DNA from: Ostrinia nubilalis
Lineage: Eukaryota > Arthropoda > Insecta > Lepidoptera > Crambidae
Length of the DNA: 64,000 nt
Direction of reading: 5' to 3'
NCBI RefSeq assembly: GCF_963855985.1
Contig: NC_087109.1
Location: forward strand, 9,134,001 to 9,198,000
The notes under the pieces are model-generated. The model searched no databases. It was not told the origin of the DNA and worked only from the letters and a program-made list of their open reading frames with translations. Made by a program: the position numbers and the translations under genes. This document shows positions 22,611-34,500 of the stretch, piece by piece (the stretch's first letter is position 1; every line of letters starts with the position of its first letter).

Positions 22611-25067
22611 ATTATGCAGAGAATACTACGCACATAAGATTTAAATCATCTTTTCCTTATTCGGATATTCATATTACCAATATGCTGAAATGCCAAAACA
22701 AAACCAAAGAAATATCAACCATTTTATAGAACATTCAAGAACCTTAAGTTACTCCAACCATAATATCTCATTTACGTTTCAAAGCTTTCTTTAAATATGA
22801 TGTTTTGCTGACTTTGTGTCATGTACCTCACTTGAAGGTAAATCTAGAAAAAACCAGTCTGGTACATATTAGGTGAGTAAGCATGCATGCTCTCCCGAAA
22901 TTCCCAGATATCTACGTACATAATAATTTGAAAGTAATTTGTGCTGAAAAACCATTACATTTTTTTATTTATTACAATTTAAAACCACACACATTTCTCT
23001 TGTGGTAAAATCACAGATTTAATAAGGTTTACCTAATTTTATGATGCTAACTTGAAAAACATCCATTATCGATCAATGACCTTAATATTGTGTTGTTGTT
23101 AAATGAATTTTTGACACAACTACCGTATTAAAAGACATCCAAGACATTTTGACTACCTGCTGCCCTAACCTCTGACCACCATGTTACAAAACTTTAAAAC
23201 CACCAACCTACCTGACATTTGAAATGCAAAAAAATCCACCCTTTTCTCTCCTTCTTAGTACAGTAAATAATTAGGACAAAATCAACCAACGACAGACACT
23301 TCACAAGTAAATGATAGAAATGTAAAGTGTAAACCACTGAATACTTATTTAGACCAAATTAAAAACGCCAGCTCTGTGTCACAAGGTCAACTCAATTTCA
23401 GATGAAAATCAATAACCATCAGGCAGACACAGTTAGTATTCATGGCAATGCACATAAAATAGCATGTCATTGTATTTTACAGTATACGAAAGGTGTCAAA
23501 CTCCATCATGTGCACCGTGTAACTGTCACCTCATCATAGATCTAGACAAAGCTATTAAAATGCCCATTTGAACACAAAATCATGTGTAATTTTTGTGATA
23601 TGAGATAACAACGTTAATACTGCAAAAATTACAGCAAGAAATAAACAAACCACGCGACCAGGGTTTGGAATCGTCGACTCTCATTATGATCACTTTTCCA
23701 CAACAATGATAACCTAAACTAAGACCAGTGAGGCTGTAAATTCAGTCAATAATTCAGACAAATCTTTCAAAAATCAAGAAATATTGGGAGAAAAACAACA
23801 AAAACACAAGCCAACGTTGATGAAGCAAGTATGAAAATGAACGAATGAAATTGAAATTGAATGAATGATTAATAGCAATGACAAGCAACGTGCAATGAAT
23901 TAAGGATGTTCAATATGTGTCGAAATGGATCGATTCAACTCGATTTTTGTACCATTGTCCGATACAGTAGTATATTCGATTCGTTGGTGGATCGATAAAC
24001 GTGTGGATAAACAAGAATGTTTAGGTCGAGGAAAGAACATTAATTAATTTTATATCAAGCGTAAACGTAGGTACCGACCGTATTTTCACGAGAGTTACTT
24101 TAGCATATAACTTTGGCATATTTATAACAAAAAGTATTTAATTCCCCACCTCTTCATAGCAATGCAATGTCAATAAACGACATGGTTTAATTAAAGTGGA
24201 CTGATGCAGTTTTTTTATGATTCATTGTCATCCAGAATATCGATATAAGGTTACCGGATTGAACATCTCTACAATGAATGAATGATGTCTGAGCGAGCCA
24301 GGAGCCGAGCCGGCCGGTTTTTTGACATTAGCAGTGTTGCCTCATTACATGACTTGCACTCCCAACATCCGATTTTGCATCTGAAGAAATATTGAACCTA
24401 GGTAGGGGAGTTTCTACATTGTCTGGCTTGCTACAAGTAGGGAAGTTTTGGGACTTACTTGGCCAACGCTGCCGGGCGACGCGTCGCTTACTTGCAGTCG
24501 GGTTTTTTTCAAATTGCTCGGCCGGGGCTTACATCCAATAGCTTTATTAGGTCTTTCTGCACTCACAAATACCTATTCACTCACAACTCACAATTCACAG
24601 TATATTTATTGAACACAGCAGGTCTTTACACTGGATGGAGGATTTTGACTGAACGAAGCAGCGCCCTCTCATGACGTATTTGAGTACTAATTTTTGGTTG
24701 CTCAAAGAACTTGGATTAAGGGATGCGTAGCCGGTCGGTATAGTTTAATCGTTAATTTAACTTTATTGATTAAGTATTATTATACTAATTTAATCTTGCT
24801 AAGTATAAGAATCTGGTTTTGACATAAGTTAGAATATAAATAATTGATTATTTGTAAAATGTTTGAATAATTAAAATTCAAATAGGACCAAAGTAGGACA
24901 GAGCTTACTTTGCTAATCGACTTTATAGGACTAAAAATTATTAACAAGGTATTTATTTTCCCATATTTTTGGGAGTGAAATTGTGCGTTGGTATCACTTT
25001 CAGTAAAAAAAATAGAGATCCGTTTCCGTCCATAGTCTACCTTGTCTGTGGGTTCCAATAATTTCCG
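22611..25067. other. No recognisable gene
   Basis: Long AT-rich stretch. The short frame 24459-24674 has no motif or splice context. No RNA gene signature was seen. Confidence 0.45.
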
Positions 25068-25519
25068 TTATAGTAGGCGCACACCGTTGATTTTTAGGGT
25101 TCCGTAGCCAAATGGCAAAAAACTGAACCCTTATAGATTCGTCATGTCTGTCTGTCCGTCCGTCCGTATGTCACAGCCATTTTTTTCCGAAACTATAAGA
25201 GCTATACTGTTGAAACTTGGTAAGTAGATGTATTCTGTGAACCGCATTAAGATTTTGATGCAAAAATAAAAAAATAATAATAAATATTGAGGGCTCCCCA
25301 TACTTAGAACTGAAACTCAAAAAAATTTTTTTCATCAAACACATACGTATGGGGTATGGGTAGAGATGGGTAAGTGCTAATAATCCGATTAATAGCAATT
25401 GGCTAATAACGGATTAAAAGCAGTTATTAGCCATTAATAGCCAATAATAGCCGATTTCAGATGGTAACCCTGCTATTAATGTTATACTAATGATTAAACA
25501 TATCCCTTCATAGTTTACA

Positions 25520-26574
25520 AATTTAACACTTGAAATTTGGAAGGGACGTAGCTTAGGTACCGTAGAGGTGCATTAAGAAAGGAATACCCGAAATTCCCAC
25601 GGGCACGGGAATCAGCCGGAAAATCCTTTTGTATGAAAAATCTAAACCATGTAAGATAGACGCTCGAAATTTGGCATGCAGGTACCTTAGTAAACTCAAA
25701 GCTTAGTTACAAGAGAATATTGCAAACTTCCCACGGGAACGGGAGTTAGCGGGAAAAAACATTTGTATGAAAAAATCTAAACCACGTAAGATAGACGCTT
25801 GGAATTTGGCATGCAGGTACCTTAGTAAACTCAAAGCTTAATTATAAGAGGATATTGAAAAATTCCCACGAGAACAGGAGTTAGCGGGAAAAAACAGTTG
25901 TATGAAAAAATCTAAACCACGTAAGATAGACGCTTGAAATTTGGCATGCAGGTACCTTAGTAAACTCAAAGCTTAGTTACAAGAGGATATTGCAAAATTC
26001 CCACGAGAACGGGAGTTAGCGGGAAAAAACATTTGTATGAAAAAATCTAAACCACGTTAAAAGGAGAAACTGACTGACTTAGTGACATATCAACGCACAG
26101 CCTAAACGGCTAAACGTATGCACTTGAAATTTGGAAGGGACGTAGCTTAGGTACCGTAAAGGTGCACTAAGAAAGGAATTCCCGAAATTCCCACGGGAAC
26201 GGGAATTAGCGGGAAATCCCTTGGTATGAAAAATCTAAACCGCTTAAGTTAGACGCTTGAAATTTGGCATGTAGGTACCTTAGTAAACTGAAAGCTTAGG
26301 TACAACAAGGAATTCCCGAAATTCCCACGGCAACGGGAATTATCGGGAAAATCCTTTTGTATGAAAAATCTAAACCGCTTAAGTTAGACGCTTGAAATTT
26401 GGCATGCAGGTACCTTAGTAAACTTAAAGCTTAGTTACAACAGGATATTGCAAAATTCCCACGGGAACGGGAGTTAGCGGTAAAAAACATTTGTATGAAA
26501 AAATCTAAACCGCGTAAGATAGATGAAGGGGGTAAAACGGGATCCTCGCGTACGAAGTCGCGGGCGGCCGCTAG
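25520..26574 (+). mobile_element. Helitron-like unit(s) with internal ~130-bp tandem repeats, plus orientation
   Basis: The 3' end reads GAAGTCGCGGGCGGCCGCTAG before a T at 26575, a Helitron hairpin and CTAG end. The body is built of repeated units carrying TTGGCATGCAGGTACCTTAG, TTCCCACGGGAACGGGAGTT and GTATGAAAAAATCTAAACC. An internal 5'-like start (AAAAGGAGAAACTGACTGAC) lies near 26058, so 26050-26574 may be one unit and 25520-26050 part of another. Confidence 0.7.
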
Positions 26575-26737
26575 TACATTGTGAGTCTTAAGAAAGTGCA
26601 CATACGAAAATAGGCGAAACTACTAAACCTATTTTTATCGACAAAAAAAGTAAAAAAATATGTGAGTTTTTACTATTTATGGACATTTTCTGGGTATTTT
26701 ATGTACCTATTTTTTTAGTGTCGCCTGTTATTAAGCA

Positions 26738-27396
26738 CTAACGGCCGCCCGCGACTTCGTACGCGTGGATCCCGTTTTACCCCTTCATCTATCTTACGCG
26801 GTTTAGATTTTTTCATACAAATGGTTTTTCCCGCTAACTCCCGTTCCCGTGGGAATTTTGGAAAATCCTGTTGTAACTAAGCTTTAAGTTTACTAAGGTA
26901 CCTCCATGCCAAATTTCAAGCGTCTAACTTAAGCGGTTTAGATTTTTCATACAAAAGGAGTTTCCCGCTAATTCCCGTTCCCGTAGTAATTTCGGGAATT
27001 CCTTGTTGTAACTAAGCTTTAAGTTTACTAAGGTACCTACATGGCAAATTTGAAGCGTCTAACTTAAGCGGTATACTTTTTTCATACAAAAGTATTTTCC
27101 AGCTAATTCCCGTTCCCGTGGGAATTTCAGGAATTCCTTGTTGTAACTAAGCTTTAAGTTTACCAATGTACCTACATGCCAAATTTCAAGCGTCTGACTT
27201 AAGCGGTTTAGATTTTTCATACAAAAGGATTTTCCCGCTAATTCCCGTTCCCTTGGGAATTTCGGTAATTCCTTTCTTAGTGCACCTCTACGGTATTTAA
27301 GCTACGTCCCTTCCTTTCGAGTGCCTACGTTTAGCCGTTTAGGCTGTGCGTTGATCTGTCACTAAGCCAGTCAGTTTCTCCTTTTATATATTTAGA
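26738..27396 (-). mobile_element. Helitron-like unit, minus orientation, facing the previous one
   Basis: On the minus strand it starts TCTAAATATATAAAAGGAGA and runs through the same repeated units. It ends at 26738 with the hairpin and GCGGCCGTTAG, where CTAG has mutated to TTAG. With 25520-26574 it forms a large palindrome; the two 3' ends are only 163 bp apart. Confidence 0.7.
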
Positions 27397-28141
27397 TTCT
27401 TTTTTAACTACAATATCGTTTATATAAATTACATTGATGTTTTTTTAGTTCTTTTTTGTTTCTTTGAGTAATATTTGATTTTAATATTGATTTGATTTTA
27501 AAGGTGGAAGAAAAAACGTAAGAAACTATTAATAGCAGGGTTACTAGCCAATGGATGGCTATTAATGGCTATTAATAGATAATAATCAGTTATTATCCAA
27601 ACTAGCTGGCTACAAACCCATCTCTAGGTATGGGGTATCTATGGATAGGTCTTAAATTATATCGAGGTTTCTAAAATATTTTTTTTCTAAACCGAATAGT
27701 TTGCGTGACAGACGCTTCCAAAGTGGAAAAAAGTTGGTCCCTCCCCCCTCTAACTTCTAAAATAAGAAAATGAAAAATCTAAAAAAAACATGATGTACAT
27801 TACTATAAAAACTACCAACGAAAATTGTTTTGAAAGAGATCTAGTAAGTAGTTTTTTTTAATACTTCGTAAATCGTAAACCGCTTATTACCGCTTAATCT
27901 TTCTTACAAATAAATAAAAAAAAAATCATAAATCAATGGTACGGAACCCTTTGTGCGTGAGTCCGACACGCACTTGGCCGGTTTTTTTAGTTTGCCGATA
28001 GTTGTGCCCGATTTTAATTTGTATGAAGAATCGGCCAAATCGAATCGGCATAGTGTGCGCACTCCCATACATGCCCATACTGATCAACTGCCCGACTAAA
28101 CTATCGGCCGACGAAAAATCAACGGTGTGCGCCTACTCTTA

Positions 28142-30802
28142 AAATATTTTATGAAACAGTAGGGGAAACAAAAGAAATCATATTAGCAAAAAATAATGTC
28201 CACGACATGACCATAAGAACTGAACAGCACATCAGAAATATTCGTATTGCAAAAATTAGGACTTAGTCCCAGTAATACCTTTTCGTCATACTTGTCGTAG
28301 TAAGCTAAATACATACTTGTGTTTCTAGTGAAGTCAAGTATGAATTATTTTCATGTTTAAGTAATCGTACATGCCAGATTTTTTAAAATTATTACCTAAG
28401 CCCCCTTGCTTATTTAGACGCAATTAAACAAAAAAGCCTTTAAATAACCTTTATTGATTACCAAGATTACATTACAACAATTTATACAATCATAACTGTA
28501 GTATATTTTTTACATAGATACACTCTTTTAATTTTATTCACTCTTATTTACTTTTTACAATTTCCATAGTCTTATAGTATTCAATTAACCTACAAACTAT
28601 AATCGTTTTTTGGTTGCGATCAATCAATTAAAAAAAGGATCGATAGCTTTTTTATTCAATCGCAACCAGTTCATGACAATTTCGTATAATAATTAAAATA
28701 CTGTTAGACACTTAACAAGAATATATTGTGACATCGAAACTCAAATACGTACTATCTCCAAAACAACAACCAAACTAAATTGTGGTTTTAAGCATTATTT
28801 TTAGTCTTTAGTTAATAATGCTAGCGATTGTGTTTAGTAGATATTTACTATAATAATAAAATGATATGTTGAAGAACCTGCCTCGTTTATAAAATAAAAA
28901 ATAGTGAAATAAAACCAACCCTTCAAACAAAACATAACTGTGCACGTCTTTTAAAATTAAATAAAGAAGCGACAGTCTCCGTAAACCAAGTAGGTAAGTG
29001 TGGAGAAAAGATAATATGAAAGCAATGGTTGCATCGTTTACCATCACAAGAACGTTATTGCCCGCTTGCCATAATTAATCCTAATCAAAATCCGTCATCA
29101 ACTGGCAATTCCAATCCGTTTTCGATCAAATATCCACAATTTTCGATGCTTTTACTTACACTTACATTCTTCTTCTTCTTAAAGTGTCGACAAAAAACCT
29201 ACATAGTGTCAGCCCAAAACTCCGATACAAGAGTGGCGTTGTCAGCAGCATTCATTAAATCCTGAGTGCAGTTGCTCGGACACTCAGGGTACGACATAAT
29301 GTGCTTCATCGACTTACATAGTCGTAAAAACTATATGAAAATGTAAAAGCATTGAAAATGTGGATATTTTGACCAAAAACAGATTGCAATTTGAAAGTTG
29401 ACGGATTTGGATTGGGTTTGATTATGGAAAGCAGGCAAAGATGAGGAGTTTTTTTAAATAGTTTCATATGCATACTTAGGTATGTAAGAGACGAAGTAAT
29501 TTATTAAAATGTATGTCTTTCTTAATATAAACAAACAATAGTTCTAGTGTAGATAAGTGAATTACATGAGAAAAATAAGGAATGGCCGTAACATCATTAG
29601 ATATAATTCATTAAAATAACTTAATTTCTACGGAAATAATGAAAGGTATTTTTTACAAGTAAAACTAAGGTATTAAGTACGTGCTCCAAGATATATTATT
29701 AACTTTGCAACGAAAAAAGAGAGATAAACTTAAAAACAGTAACAATAAAGATATAGATAAGATATATTATAACCCTTTGGAACATCATAGCCGAGATTAG
29801 GTCCCCATAATCTAAATATATATTTAGGAACCTAAATATATAATAGTTGCGTATGCCAGAGCACAGCTTCTGTTCAGAATCCACGACACGCGACATGAAA
29901 AAATCGTTTTAATCCAAATTATTTTCTTAATTTTACTTTATAATAACAAAAACGTTTTCCTTGTTGTGGAATCATGATCTTTTTCACACTTTCAGCAGTT
30001 TAATACTAAATAGAGACGGAATATAATCTATAACGTGTTTGGGATTGAATCTTTAACACTAATACGCAATCTAGATAACAGATGGCGTTGTAAGTATTAA
30101 AATAGCTAAAAACAAAAAACAAAGCTCAATGGCTATCGTATGACTAACGCCATCTGTTGAAAGCTGGCGGGAATGAATTTTTAACGTATGCACAGTGATT
30201 GATAACGTGATGGTAAGATTTCGTTAATAAAAGATAGTGTTCTTACCTACCTAAATACTACGGATAAAGGCAGTCTATCCATTAGCTATCTATGTAAAGA
30301 TTCGTATCTACATCACATTTACTATAAGCTGAGATGCAAGCGATTCGGCGAATATTATGTCATCAATAACATTTCTTCTCAATCCAATGCAGTAGGCAGC
30401 AACTTTAGTTTGATTTAAAAATAAAAAGTATTTTAGTCTATGGCGCACCGACTTTTTACGCGGGAAAATCAAACAGCACAGATAACGTTGTCCTTGTCCT
30501 GTAATCTGTCTTCTTGTAAAATTATTAAAAAGACAGACCAAGTCAAGAAATATTAATATTATTTACATAGCCTAAAAAAATGCTGTTATTCATGCATTTA
30601 AAGCTTGTCTGTGCTCTGTTAGACATTGCCTCGACTTTTTGTTGAAAATCTGTGGTTTGAAATCTGTAAGTACCTACTGCCTACCTTGATAACGTTCGTA
30701 AAGTAAATTCTATCACTGAAACTTAGTTCAATTAAGTAACTGAATTAAATTTCAGTACTAGAATCTTATTTAATTTTTATTGGAAAAGTTTGTCTAGAGA
30801 AC
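28142..30802 (-). other. Gene-poor stretch, possibly 3' UTR or 3' flank of rhophilin
   Basis: No coding region was recognised. On the minus strand an AATAAA lies at 28450-28455 and another at 30891-30896. Either could end the rhophilin transcript, whose stop codon is at 31308-31310. The choice cannot be made from sequence alone. Confidence 0.35.
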
Positions 30803-30805
30803 TTA

Positions 30806-30939
30806 GTGCCGATTTTTCAATCGTCGGATAACTTTTAACTGAAGAAGTTTGGTACATTGACAGTTTGGGAAATATGTCAAAAGGACAAGATTTATTCTTT
30901 AGTTAATACATAGATATCTGACGATCGAAAAATCAGCCC
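30806..30939. mobile_element. MITE, 134 bp, TTA target duplication
   Basis: TTA flanks both ends (30803-30805 and 30940-30942). The ends GTGCCGATTTTTCAATCGTC and, reversed, GGGCTGATTTTTCGATCGTC pair over about 25 bp. The TTA target fits a Harbinger-type MITE. It carries the minus-strand AATAAA at 30891. Confidence 0.75.
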
Positions 30940-31307
30940 TTAGAAGACTTTTTTCGCCCGACATCTCTGCTAACCCACTGTGCACCGATAGAGGTCCTTT
31001 TACATTGCGACTTTTTACAGCATCGATACAGTCGCAAAACATGTCTTTACACACACGCGACTGTAAAACGCGCGTTTATACCGCTGCAATGTGTAACCGT
31101 TTCATCCACGAAGACGCGCCCCACCAATTTTTGGTCGAAGGAACGCGGGGTGCGGGGAATTTAATCCGAGCAATCCGAGCGTCATTATTGTAGTGTGCGT
31201 GTGCACTCATGGATAATTTAGCGTGTACCGATAACACTCGAACATTAGCGGAAGAATGGTGGGGCGCGACTTCGTGGATGAAACGATCCATAAGCTCCCT
31301 AAAAACA

Positions 31308-31508
31308 TTATCTGAAAATGACGTTGCTGGTATGCGATCCGCGATGCGAGCTGTTGTCGCGCGCTGTGTGACGTCGGAACGGGTTCCAAGATGGCGCCCG
31401 TCTCGCCGAAGAGCGCGCGGTGACCGCTGTGGAACCGCTGGACGCTGTCGACGCTGCTGATACGGATCCCTGGTTGGAGTTCGACTGCCGAGGGGTCTCT
31501 GGGGACGC
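31308..31508 (-). CDS. Rhp: Rhophilin exon 15 (Ser-rich C-terminus and stop)
   Basis: It codes for [20 protein letters not shown], then [20 protein letters not shown], ending SNVIFR and TAA at 31308-31310. The acceptor is TTTTCCAG. The tail is Ser/Ala/Arg-rich and carries no domain. The exact last residues could change if a further downstream splice is used, but the frame is clean to the stop. Confidence 0.8.
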   Translation of the reverse strand, partial: ASPETPRQSNSNQGSVSAASTASSGSTAVTARSSARRAPSWNPFRRHTARDNSSHRGSHTSNVIFR

Positions 31509-34500
31509 CTGGAAAACGTTTGAAATACAAGTATTAGAGCGCTTTCACATTTAGATGTCAGAAGCGCGACAGCAGCTTTTTTATAATGTGAAGGCAGGCA
31601 TCATCTGTCATGGGCTCTTTACCGACTATATTAGTTTTTTAGGTGTAGCGCTTATCTCACGCCCGTATTCACAAACATTACTATGAGGTCTCACAGTGCA
31701 CGTGGACGCACAGGGTGACACATGAAACAATCACAGAGCTCTATTCATCGCTGTGCGTTCGAATTGCTGCTTCACTTAAGCAAGAATTGTTTGTGAATAC
31801 GGGCGTCAGTCAGTGCCTGAGGAATAGGATGGGAGCGGCACGGGAGGGGTGATGTTGACATAATTATGACGTGATAGAGCAGGGTTTCCCAATTTTTTTT
31901 TGCCAAGGAACCCTAATTTATTATACTTTTCCTAGCGGAACCCCCGTACTACTCCGCCCGCACGCCCTGCCCCTCCCTTGTGCGTAAACAAGTCGGTGCG
32001 CGCGAACAACGTCGGTCACTAAACGTGGGATAATATTTTATACGGAACCCTTGCGGCCTTTCCACGGAACCCCAGGGTTCCGCGGACCACCTTTCGGGAA
32101 CCGCTGTGATAGAGCATACAAATCAGTCTCGCTGATTGTTTAAGACCTTTACAACCTAGCACCCATAACACAACATAAGTTGCTTACTTTGGGGCTAAGT
32201 AGATGGCGCTGTGTGGAATTGTCCAAAAATATTTTTTTATGATGATGTTACCTTCAACAAGCTCTTATCCATGGGCGTCGCGAGCCGCATGGTGAGGGTG
32301 TCTCCAGCCTGCTGTATGAGTCGCACCACCTCCTCATGGGAGCTCCACTTGACATCCTTTTCGCCTATGGAGATTATGAAGTCGCCTTCACGCATACCGC
32401 CAATCTGGAACGAAAGTCTTTATTAGCTCTTAATAAGGTACAGATTTGTTTAAAAAAATAATTTAGAAACATGTGTGAAGGTGCTAAGCCTTAGTAGTTA
32501 TACACTAGCGGCCGCCCGCGACTTCGTACGCGTGGATCCCGTTTTACCCCCTTAGGGGTGGAGTTTCGTAAAATTCAGTCCGATCCGTCCAGTGGTTTGG
32601 GCTGTGCGTTGATAGATCACTATGTCAGTCAGTCAGTCAGTCACATATATTTAGATTTCTTGTCAAACCAAGAACGGTTTGATTTCTGCATTGTAAAGGA
32701 ATGTAATTTGCTGCCAATACTTAACTGCCTTTCCAGTTTTCCATCTATTATCACAATGCAGTTTTGTTTTTATTATTGCTTAATTTTTTGGGCAAATTGA
32801 CTAACACCCGTTCATACACGATGCAACATTGTAAGCTATAATTTATACTTAACGATCTTTATCAAACTGAATTTCATGAGAGCAAAAACTAAACAAAAAT
32901 CATTCCTGTAGGCCTAGGATGCGTGCTGCGATAAACGTTTATTGAGGCATTTTATCGATATTGCGCGATAAACCCATACATTTGTCGTATGGTCGATAAG
33001 ATTTTATCTAGCCAGATTGAAACTACTGACTCGTACATCAGCCAAAGAGTTGGGCTCCACCGCCGCCATGGCGAAAAAGTTGTCTTAAGGGATTTTTTTA
33101 TTTATTGGTATCAAGCTGCCCTTTACTTGACTTATGCCCGTTTTCACCATCAATTCCTAATTTTTAAGTGACCCCTATGGTAGGTATATTCATAGGGTCA
33201 CTTAAAAATATGGGATTGATGGTAAAAACGGGCATTAATGTCCTATGTCCCCTAGATGGGGCAGACGTCCACAACAGTCCTCCATCGCGTTCGGAATTGA
33301 GCTTCGCGTTTGATCTCGCTTGCTCTAAAGGCTGGATTTACACGTATTAAGTAGCTAAGTAGGTAACTTTAACTTAATTTTAAGTGATTAATTGCGTGTA
33401 AACACACAATTTAGTAGTAAATTGCAAGTTAGGTAGTTGGCAACTAAATAAGTAGTAAGTACTGTTTACATGCAATTTAATCGCGTAAAATAAAGTTACG
33501 TGTAAATTAGCCTTAAGTCTTGCCGATTTTCTTCTTCTTATCTGCTACAGTGCGCCGCCAAGTTTGCGTTTTGGTGCCCTATTGTATTGAGGGGTGAGGC
33601 TTTGGGTCTACTACTTATATTGCGCGCGGCAGGTCGCCCATGCGCTGGACTGACCAGTTCAAAACCGCACTCAATAGTCCACTCTACGAGTGCACAAGAA
33701 AGGCTGCAGTGCGGGAGGATACAATACAAAAATACAAAATTGTTGATTCAGAATCAGGTTTAAAAAAACAGGGTTTCGATTGGGGTTTTCTTTTAAGTAT
33801 AAGTAGATACTTGTGTTAGAAAACCCCGCTCTCCAATGATTTACATTATGAAATTATACAGCTAGGAAATACCATTGCATATCTATTGACTTATTTTAGT
33901 AGGAACTGAAAAAAAGTATGTGTGTGTGTGTATGTGTGTGTGTGTGCGTGCGTATGTGTGCGCGCGTGTGTGTGTGTGTGTGTGTATGTGTGTGTGTGGT
34001 TATTATGTAGTAGTAATTTTGCTAATTTATTTAATGAAAAGTTAAGTTAAGTTATGTGATTGCATATTATTTAATTAATATTAATTTTAGGTTAATTTCG
34101 TTTAGGGAAGCCTATATTGTAAATTATATTAGATTTAATTTTTTAACTTTACCTTAGTTTATTTCATGCAAACATGTTTCAGTCTTGTCATAGCTCCAAG
34201 TTTTCAGCAAAGTCGTAAGATGCATTTTGCAAGCATAGTGATTCATAGGGTAAGTAGATGTCAAAGATGAGGAATGGCGACGGATTGTGAGGCTTGTCAC
34301 CGGACCTGGTGTGACGACCACGACCACTCTAGCAAGAATGTAGCGACGAAGAGAAGTAACTACTTACATCAGCCAAGGAGTTGGGCTCCACGGCTGCTAT
34401 GACGACGGGCGCGTCGCCCCTCACTGAGAATCCGAAGCCCTCGTCGTCCGTCTTCGAGTTCGACACGTTGTATTCGCTGGCCACCCGACGCAGGTCGCCT

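Larger units (their letters stand above)
25361..27626. mobile_element. hAT-type non-autonomous element, 8-bp target duplication
   Basis: Ends are TAGAGATGGGT (left) and its inverse ACCCATCTCTA (right), flanked by GGTATGGG at 25353-25360 and 27627-27634. Eight-bp duplications and TAGAG-type ends are hAT features. Subterminal sequence is rich in TTATTAGCC/GGCTATTAA motifs. Two Helitron-like units fill the centre. A second hAT with the same TAGAGATGGG end lies at 53171-53818. Confidence 0.85.
25096..27988. mobile_element. Lepidopteran GGGTTCCGTA repeat, split by a hAT element
   Basis: It begins AGGGTTCCGTAGCC with CTGTCTGTCCGTCC behind it and ends TACGGAACCCTTTGTGCGTG ... CACTTGGCCGG plus T-run. 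This start and end pair is familiar from many lepidopteran genomes, though I cannot name its class. TTTTTAG at both borders may be the target duplication. The inner part 25361-27626 is a separate insertion. Confidence 0.6.
25071..28138. mobile_element. Outer Harbinger-type MITE, split by nested insertions
   Basis: The 23-bp ends GTAGGCGCACACCGTTGATT... at 25073-25095 are perfectly inverted at 28114-28136. TTA lies outside both ends (25068-25070 and 28139-28141), the Harbinger target duplication. Almost all the interior belongs to later insertions (25096-27988). The right arm retains more subterminal sequence (CGGCCGATAGTTTAGTCGGG, reversed). Confidence 0.8.

Noticed and set aside
31209..31460. 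Plus-strand ORF of 83 codons
   Set aside because: It is antisense to rhophilin exon 15, whose GC-rich sequence leaves the opposite strand open.
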